From the NCBI GenBank assembly GCA_030830765.1, contig JAURMJ010000300.1, positions 1-11,482 on the forward strand: 11,482 bases of DNA, in the 5' to 3' direction. The position numbers and the translations under genes were made by a program. The notes beneath the pieces were generated by a model that saw only the letters and a list, made by a program, of their open reading frames with translations, was not told the DNA's origin and did not search any database. How positions within the stretch are numbered: position 1 is the first letter of the stretch; every line of letters begins with the position of its first letter. Positions 7,430-11,482 of this stretch are shown here, piece by piece. The DNA is from Quisquiliibacterium sp. (lineage in GTDB: Bacteria; Pseudomonadota; Gammaproteobacteria; Burkholderiales; Burkholderiaceae_E).

Positions 7430-7686
7430 TGAACCAGCCCGCCCGCAAACCGATCCTGGTCGACTGTCCAGCCTGCGGCAACAAGGCTGAATTCAGCCCA
7501 GACAACCGCTGGCGACCATTCTGCTCGGAGCGATGCAAGACTCTGGATCTTGGCGCATGGGCAAGCAACGCCTACCAGGTGGCTGGCAGCAGCCTGGAGG
7601 ATGAGGCCGACCCGCTCACGCTCGAGCCGGAATCACAAGCTGCGTCTGAATCACCAGAGCACAAAGCTTCCCGGTTTCGCCAGTAA
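7429..7686 (+). CDS. yacG: DNA gyrase inhibitor YacG (zinc-binding)
   Basis: YacG is a small zinc protein that binds GyrB and blocks gyrase binding to DNA. The Zn ribbon is CPAC at residues 13–16 and CSERC at 32–36, giving C13, C16, C32 and C36 (C-x2-C-x15-C-x3-C). The [25 protein letters not shown] stretch is diagnostic. I chose ATG 7429, giving 85 aa, because it overlaps the zapD stop (TGATG); an in-frame TTG at 7417 would add four residues. The tail after about residue 55 is acidic and low in complexity, longer than in minimal YacG, and probably disordered. Its last 71 bases overlap, on the opposite strand, the 3' end of the thioesterase gene. It is the last gene of the plus-strand cluster. 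Confidence 0.93.
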   Translation: MNQPARKPILVDCPACGNKAEFSPDNRWRPFCSERCKTLDLGAWASNAYQVAGSSLEDEADPLTLEPESQAASESPEHKASRFRQ

Positions 7687-8023
7687 TCCGGGTCTGCCAG
7701 ACCATCGTGGTGCGGCCGCGATGAAGCGCAGTCGTTTCGGCGCTGACCGTGCTGCCGACCGGAGCGCCCCCGAGAAAATTGGTCTTCGATTCGATGGTGG
7801 TCGTTCTAGCCCCTTCGGGCAGATTGACCACGGTAGCAACAGCCCCCAACGTATCGGCAAAGGCCATGAAAGCACCCCCATGCAAGGTCTCGCCGGCAGT
7901 GCACAGATCAGGCCGCACCTTCATCGTCGCGAGCATCCGCTCAGGCGAGATCTCGACGAGTTCAACCCCCATCAAGCCGGGAAACAAGGGCATAAGCCGC
8001 GCCTTCATCGCCTGAAGATTCAT
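7616..8023 (-). CDS. PaaI-type hotdog-fold thioesterase
   Basis: This is a 135-aa single-domain hotdog thioesterase that should hydrolyse acyl- or aryl-CoA thioesters in the cytoplasm. The family motif [18 protein letters not shown] is at residues 46–63, with H48-G49-G50 and the likely catalytic acid D57. The strand [23 protein letters not shown] and the Arg-rich turn [13 protein letters not shown] are typical of PaaI/YdiI-like members. I chose ATG 8023 because a GGAG site lies seven bases upstream (8031–8034). A longer frame to 8107 adds 28 unconserved residues that intrude toward the Nudix gene. It follows the Nudix gene by 46 bp and may be the last gene of the argJ cluster. It converges on yacG with a 71-bp coding overlap. 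The natural substrate cannot be named. Confidence 0.88.
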   Translation of the reverse strand: MNLQAMKARLMPLFPGLMGVELVEISPERMLATMKVRPDLCTAGETLHGGAFMAFADTLGAVATVVNLPEGARTTTIESKTNFLGGAPVGSTVSAETTALHRGRTTMVWQTRITGETGKLCALVIQTQLVIPARA

Positions 8024-8069
8024 CAGATCACTCCGTTTGGTTGGATAAGCCGCGGTCGTGCCGCAGCGG

Positions 8070-8978
8070 TCAATCTTGCCAGAAGGCCAGCTCGACGGCG
8101 ACGCCATGCGCGCCCTGCTGACAGGCAGTCTCGGCCCGGGTTGCCGCGCTTACTTCAAGTAACGCAGGAATCGGTGCATCGACCAGTCGTGCGGGGTCAG
8201 CAAGCAGCGCAAAATCGAGGCCAAGCTCAGCTGCACGGGACAGATCGGCGGATGTCGCACACCGGGCACCGACCAATCTTCCAGCAGGTCGTTGTTCAAG
8301 CTCACAGAGCAGATGCGTGTCGATCAGCATCCCTTCAGCGGCTGCAGCAAAGGAAGCCGGGTGTCGGGAGCCGACAAGCAGCTGCCCCCCCAATTCGCGA
8401 CACCAGGCGCGAATCCGGTAATACAAGGCCTCGAAACGAGAAGCTGGCATCTGCGGCAGGTCGAGCAACACCATCGGACGACGGTCAGCCCAATAGCCAG
8501 GAGTCTCGAGAGCGCGCTGCATTGCGGACAGCAGGCTGTCGTCATCGCCATCCCAACGGGTGCATTGCAGTGAGCATTGCGCAAGTTGCAGCCAGCTGAG
8601 AACCGGCACGGTTGCCGGCAGCAGCGGAGCGACATCAATCTCATCAGGCTTGCGCCAGGCGAAAGCCTGGCCTTCGCGCCCATGGGGTTCACCGGAAAAT
8701 TCGAACACTCGATGAAAATGCAGGCGCACATGTGCATGCGGATAAACGAACTCGCGCACGACCCACGGACAAGAGCTGGCCACTTGCAGACCGAGCTCCT
8801 CATGAAGTTCGCGAATCAGCGCCTCGCCAACGGATTCGCCTTGCTCGAGTTTGCCGCCCGGGAATTCCCACCAGCCAGCGTAAGGCTTGCCGACCGGTCG
8901 CTGCCCAAGCAGCACAGCCCCATCGTCACGAAGTACAACGCCGACCGCGACCTGCACCGGCGAGCGCGCCAAACTCAT
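8070..8978 (-). CDS. Nudix hydrolase fused to a degenerate ThiE-like domain (MutT-type)
   Basis: This is a 302-aa two-domain protein. Residues 1–128 form a MutT-like Nudix domain that should hydrolyse nucleoside diphosphate derivatives such as oxidised dGTP. The Nudix box is complete: G42-x5-E48-x7-R56-E57-L58-x-E60-E61-x-G63-L64, preceded by the usual GWWEFPGGKLE. Residues about 130–302 align by eye with the thiamine-phosphate-synthase-like domain found in Nudix fusions of beta- and gammaproteobacteria (QLLVGSRHPA, LSRAAELGLDFALL, QGAHGVAVELAFW). The glycine/proline phosphate-binding segments are missing, so that half is probably not an active ThiE. Its ATG overlaps the stop of the ATPase gene (ATGA), implying translational coupling. 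The 8-oxo-dGTP activity is inferred from the family. I give no symbol because mutT proper is the single-domain enzyme. Confidence 0.9.
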   Translation of the reverse strand: MSLARSPVQVAVGVVLRDDGAVLLGQRPVGKPYAGWWEFPGGKLEQGESVGEALIRELHEELGLQVASSCPWVVREFVYPHAHVRLHFHRVFEFSGEPHGREGQAFAWRKPDEIDVAPLLPATVPVLSWLQLAQCSLQCTRWDGDDDSLLSAMQRALETPGYWADRRPMVLLDLPQMPASRFEALYYRIRAWCRELGGQLLVGSRHPASFAAAAEGMLIDTHLLCELEQRPAGRLVGARCATSADLSRAAELGLDFALLADPARLVDAPIPALLEVSAATRAETACQQGAHGVAVELAFWQD

Positions 8979-9964
8979 GATTTGCGCTTTGCGCCCGATC
9001 CGTTCGATGCCCTGACAGCGGCCTTGGGGGCAGCCTTCGAAGCCTTCTTGCCCGATGAGGATTCACTGGCCGACGCGGCTGCCTTGCGCGAACGCCTGGC
9101 TGCATGCTGACCGGCCCAGTCCTTGGCAAACTGCCAGGCGACGCGGCCCGAGCGCGAGCCACGCTCCAGTGCGAATCGCAGTGCATCGCCTCGTGCGACC
9201 TCGATCTCGGCCTCGTCGCAGCCGAAGCTCATGAGCCAGTGCCCAACGATAGTGAGGTAATCGTCCTGGCGGAACGGGTAAAAGGAAACCCATAGGCCAA
9301 AGCGTTCGGACAACGAGATTTTTTCCTCGACCCGTTCGCCCGGATGAATTTCGCCATCCTCCTGGTGCTTGGCTTCGAGATTCTCGGACATGTATTCGGG
9401 CATCAAATGGCGACGATTCGAAGTCGCATAGATCAGCACGTTGTCGGACTGTGCCGCGATCGAACCGTCAAGCGCGACCTTCAGCGCCTTGTAGCCGGCC
9501 TCACCTTCCTCGAAGGACAAATCATCACAGAAGACGATGAAGCGCTCCGGACGGCCCGCGACCAACTCAACGATGTCGGGCAAGTCAGCCAGGTCATCCT
9601 TGTCGACCTCGATCAGACGCAAGCCCTTGCTGCTCATCGAGTTCAGGCAGGCCTTGATCAGCGATGACTTGCCGGTTCCCCTGGAGCCAGTCAGCAACAC
9701 ATTGTTTGCCGGCAGTCCGGCAACAAACTGTCGCGTGTTGCGCTCAATGGCCTTTTTCTGATCGTCGATGTTCTTCAGGTCCGCAAGCCGGATTGAAGAC
9801 AGGCTGCGCACCGGCTGCAGATAGGCCTGCGTGCCGAAGCCCGACGTGCGACGCCGCCACCTGAAGGCGACAGCAGCATTCCAGTCGGGGGTCGGGGATT
9901 CGGGCAGGAGGGTTTCAAGGCGGCCGAGCAGAGACTCGATGCGCGCGGAGAGCTGGTCATTCAT
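8975..9964 (-). CDS. DUF815-family AAA ATPase
   Basis: This is a 329-aa ATP-binding protein of the DUF815 family, whose cellular role is not established. Walker A is GSRGTGKS (G93–S100, K99), and Walker B is [12 protein letters not shown] with D147 and D148. A sensor-1-like strand ([16 protein letters not shown]) follows. The block [21 protein letters not shown] just before the P-loop is characteristic of the family. A helical lid domain contains [20 protein letters not shown]. The last 42 residues (about 288–329) are a Lys/Arg/Ala/Ser/Gly low-complexity tail, probably disordered and able to bind nucleic acid or acidic partners. Both gene ends form 4-bp ATGA overlaps, with argJ upstream and the Nudix gene downstream. 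It is therefore likely co-translated with ArgJ, though no functional link is known. Confidence 0.92.
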   Translation of the reverse strand: MNDQLSARIESLLGRLETLLPESPTPDWNAAVAFRWRRRTSGFGTQAYLQPVRSLSSIRLADLKNIDDQKKAIERNTRQFVAGLPANNVLLTGSRGTGKSSLIKACLNSMSSKGLRLIEVDKDDLADLPDIVELVAGRPERFIVFCDDLSFEEGEAGYKALKVALDGSIAAQSDNVLIYATSNRRHLMPEYMSENLEAKHQEDGEIHPGERVEEKISLSERFGLWVSFYPFRQDDYLTIVGHWLMSFGCDEAEIEVARGDALRFALERGSRSGRVAWQFAKDWAGQHAARRSRKAAASASESSSGKKASKAAPKAAVRASNGSGAKRKS

Positions 9965-11187
9965 GAACGGTAGTCTGCGTTGATCGAAACGTAATCGTGG
10001 GAGAGATCACAGGTCCAGACGGTGGTCGAAGCATCGCCACGTCCCAGCACAACTCGAACCAGGATCTCGCTTTGCTGCATGACGCGCTGACCGTCTTCCT
10101 CGCGGTATTGCGGATGGCGTCCACCGGCTGTCGCCACGTGGACATCACCGAGGTAAAGATCGATGGCATCGGCATCCAGATCGTCAATGCCGGCGTAACC
10201 AATCGCACACAGAATGCGGCCAAGATTAGGATCCGAGGCGAAAAATGCCGTCTTGACCAGTGGCGAATGCGAAATCGCGTATGCGATTGCCGAGGCTTCA
10301 TCGACCGTGCGGGCGCCTTCGATACGCACCTCGATGAACTTGGTCGCACCTTCGCCATCACGCACGATGGCCTGCGCGAGCGTGCGGGACACCTCAATGA
10401 TCATCGCCTTGAGCTGCGCTGCGCCTGGATCAGTCTCGTTGGTAATCCGCAGTGCGCCGGCGCCACTGGCCACAAGAATGAACGAATCGTTGGTCGACGT
10501 GTCGCCATCGACGGTGATCCGATTGAAGCTGGCGTCGGCCGCGTCACGCACCCATTGACGCAGCAGCGCCCCATCGACCGCCGCATCCGTCGCCACAAAG
10601 CCGAGCATTGTCGCCATATTCGGCCGGATCATTCCGGCGCCCTTGGCGATACCGGTCACGGTGACCTGAGCACCTGCGAGCTGCGCGCGGCGCGATGCAG
10701 CTTTCGGCAGCGTGTCGGTTGTCATGATCGCCTCGCCTGCCTGAGACCAGTGGTCGGCGTTGAGATCGGCAATGGCAGTGGGCAGCCCGGCCAGCAGCCG
10801 ATCCATCGGCAGACGCTCCAGGATGACACCGGTCGAGAATGGCAACACCTGTCGGGTCTCGATGCCCATCAGGGCGGCCAGTGATTCGCAGCTGGTCAGT
10901 GCGTCGCCCAGCCCTGGTTGTCCGGTACCGGCATTTGCACAGCCGGTATTGACGACCAGTGCGCGAACACCACTTGCATCGGCCAGATGATCGCGACAGA
11001 CCTGCACCGGGGCTGCACAGAAACGATTCTTCGTGAACACGCCTGCCGTGGTCGCCCCTTCGGCAATTTTGATCACCAGCAGGTCCCGCCGATCAGGCTT
11101 GCGAATTTCAGCCTTGGCAGTGCCAAGTTCGACGCCGGCAACCGGATAGAGGGTCGCCGGATCGGGGCGGGAAAGATTGACGGCCAT
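9961..11187 (-). CDS. argJ: Bifunctional ornithine acetyltransferase / N-acetylglutamate synthase ArgJ
   Basis: ArgJ moves the acetyl group from N-acetylornithine to glutamate, releasing ornithine and recycling N-acetylglutamate in arginine synthesis. Some members also acetylate glutamate from acetyl-CoA. The 408-aa proenzyme is standard length. It should self-cleave between A192 and the nucleophile T193 in [16 protein letters not shown]. The oxyanion-hole segment FSTGVILE (T119–G120) is present, as are NTGCANAGTG and the C-terminal NADYRS-type ending. ATG 11187 is supported by an AAGGG site at 11195–11199. Its stop overlaps the start of the DUF815 gene. Whether it is mono- or bifunctional cannot be decided by eye. 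It lies 105 bp after secA, separated by a hairpin. Confidence 0.96.
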   Translation of the reverse strand: MAVNLSRPDPATLYPVAGVELGTAKAEIRKPDRRDLLVIKIAEGATTAGVFTKNRFCAAPVQVCRDHLADASGVRALVVNTGCANAGTGQPGLGDALTSCESLAALMGIETRQVLPFSTGVILERLPMDRLLAGLPTAIADLNADHWSQAGEAIMTTDTLPKAASRRAQLAGAQVTVTGIAKGAGMIRPNMATMLGFVATDAAVDGALLRQWVRDAADASFNRITVDGDTSTNDSFILVASGAGALRITNETDPGAAQLKAMIIEVSRTLAQAIVRDGEGATKFIEVRIEGARTVDEASAIAYAISHSPLVKTAFFASDPNLGRILCAIGYAGIDDLDADAIDLYLGDVHVATAGGRHPQYREEDGQRVMQQSEILVRVVLGRGDASTTVWTCDLSHDYVSINADYRS

Positions 11188-11292
11188 GACTAAACCCTTG
11201 GAGAACGGAAATTCTGGCGAATCAGGGACAGCGCATCTTCGGCTCGCCCGAAGCTGCGCGGAAGTATTCGCAAAGAAGAGCTGTCCGCAGGA
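11188..11292. other. secA–argJ intergenic region
   Basis: This 105-bp gap lies between the secA stop and the argJ start, both read on the minus strand. It holds the argJ ribosome site at 11195–11199 and the strong hairpin at 11231–11259. No convincing -35/-10 pair was found, so argJ may have its own promoter here or be read through from secA. Confidence 0.5.
11231..11259 (-). terminator. Strong hairpin between secA and argJ (terminator or attenuator candidate)
   Basis: Read on the minus strand, two 12-base arms (GCGCAGCTTCGG and CCGAAGATGCGC) pair at 11 of 12 positions around the loop GCGAG. No T-run follows on either strand, so it is not a canonical intrinsic terminator. It could be a 3'-end stabilising structure for secA mRNA, an attenuator in the argJ leader, or a dyad binding site. 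Confidence 0.4.
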
Positions 11293-11482
11293 TCAGCCAA
11301 TCTTTCCGTGACATTGCTTGTATTTCCTGCCTGAGCCGCATGGACAGGGATCGTTGCGCCCGATCTTCTGGCCGAAGCGTCTGAAGGGTTGCGACGACTC
11401 TTCTGCCTCGCCGCCGGGTCCCTGCTGGACGGCTAGAGCGATCGACTCGGGATCCGAGCCTTCGGCGGCAGCGGCAGCGGCA
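11293..11482 (-). CDS. secA: Preprotein translocase ATPase SecA, C-terminal end (partial)
   Basis: Only the last 62 codons are in the window; the gene enters from the right edge. SecA is the ATPase motor that drives preproteins through SecYEG. The visible tail has an Ala/Glu/Ser/Gln-rich flexible linker and then the zinc-binding SEC-C element [22 protein letters not shown] (cysteines as CxCx8CH), which binds SecB and phospholipids. This ending is diagnostic in context. A SEC-C motif also ends some unrelated proteins, but the linker and the argJ neighbour favour SecA. Confidence 0.93.
   Translation of the reverse strand, partial: AAAAAAEGSDPESIALAVQQGPGGEAEESSQPFRRFGQKIGRNDPCPCGSGRKYKQCHGKIG

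Noticed and set aside
8024..8107. An N-terminal extension of the thioesterase
   Set aside because: ATG 8023 has a well-spaced GGAG and gives a normal PaaI-like N-terminus; the extra residues would also overlap the Nudix gene.
7550..8599. A 349-codon plus-strand open frame across the thioesterase and Nudix genes
   Set aside because: It is the antisense of two recognisable genes, is rich in Arg, Gln, Pro and His as GC-rich shadow frames are, and has no ribosome site or family resemblance.
8577..9110. A 177-codon plus-strand open frame over the Nudix and ATPase genes
   Set aside because: It is antisense to the Nudix box and the ATPase tail and shows no domain or ribosome site.
9997..10884. A 295-codon plus-strand open frame inside argJ
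   Set aside because: It lies entirely antisense to argJ, whose motifs are intact, and its composition is that of a shadow frame.
1..11482. tRNA, rRNA, CRISPR arrays, IS ends, phage or defence genes
   Set aside because: No cloverleaf, no regularly spaced repeats, no transposase or integrase motifs and no toxin–antitoxin or defence domains were seen; nearly all bases are explained by housekeeping and pilus genes.

Overview
The window looks like an ordinary chromosomal segment of a GC-rich betaproteobacterium, probably Burkholderiales or a relative. The case rests on gene content and order: secA–argJ–DUF815 ATPase–Nudix on one strand facing pilB–pilC–pilD–coaE–zapD–yacG on the other. From memory this is a familiar betaproteobacterial neighbourhood. 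No phage, IS, CRISPR, tRNA or rRNA signature was seen, no gap between genes exceeds about 200 bases, and I found no convincing new multi-gene system.

Layout, left to right. (1) 1–477, minus: the N-terminal 159 residues of an IlvD/Edd-family [Fe-S] dehydratase, closest by eye to the sugar-acid (L-arabonate type) branch. (2) 574–1869, plus, divergent: a CNNM/CBS/CorC-type membrane protein. (3) 1870–2070: a 201-bp gap holding a stem-loop and a 13-bp palindrome in front of pilB. (4) 2071–7686, plus: pilB, pilC, pilD, coaE, zapD and yacG. The first four are packed with gaps of 15–23 bp. A 105-bp gap that looks AT-rich by eye separates coaE from zapD, and zapD and yacG overlap by one base. (5) 7616–11187, minus: argJ, a DUF815 ATPase, a Nudix/ThiE-like fusion and a PaaI-type thioesterase, read in that order. 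The first three are linked by ATGA overlaps. (6) 11188–11292: a gap with a strong hairpin. (7) 11293–11482, minus: the C-terminus of SecA.

The plus-strand cluster combines type IV pilus assembly with housekeeping. PilB is the extension ATPase, PilC the inner-membrane platform, and PilD the prepilin peptidase and methylase. CoaE makes coenzyme A, ZapD bundles FtsZ, and YacG is a small zinc protein that inhibits gyrase. No pilin gene is in the window, so PilD's substrates are encoded elsewhere. The minus-strand cluster pairs arginine biosynthesis (ArgJ) with an uncharacterised ATPase, a nucleotide-pool Nudix enzyme and a thioesterase.

The points most worth a second look are a one-residue-short zinc knuckle in PilB and a ThiE-like half of the Nudix fusion that seems to have lost its binding motifs. 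Others are the 71-bp tail-to-tail coding overlap of yacG with the thioesterase, and a 26-codon upstream ORF whose stop overlaps the TTG start of zapD. Last are the secA–argJ hairpin and the basic low-complexity tail of the DUF815 ATPase.
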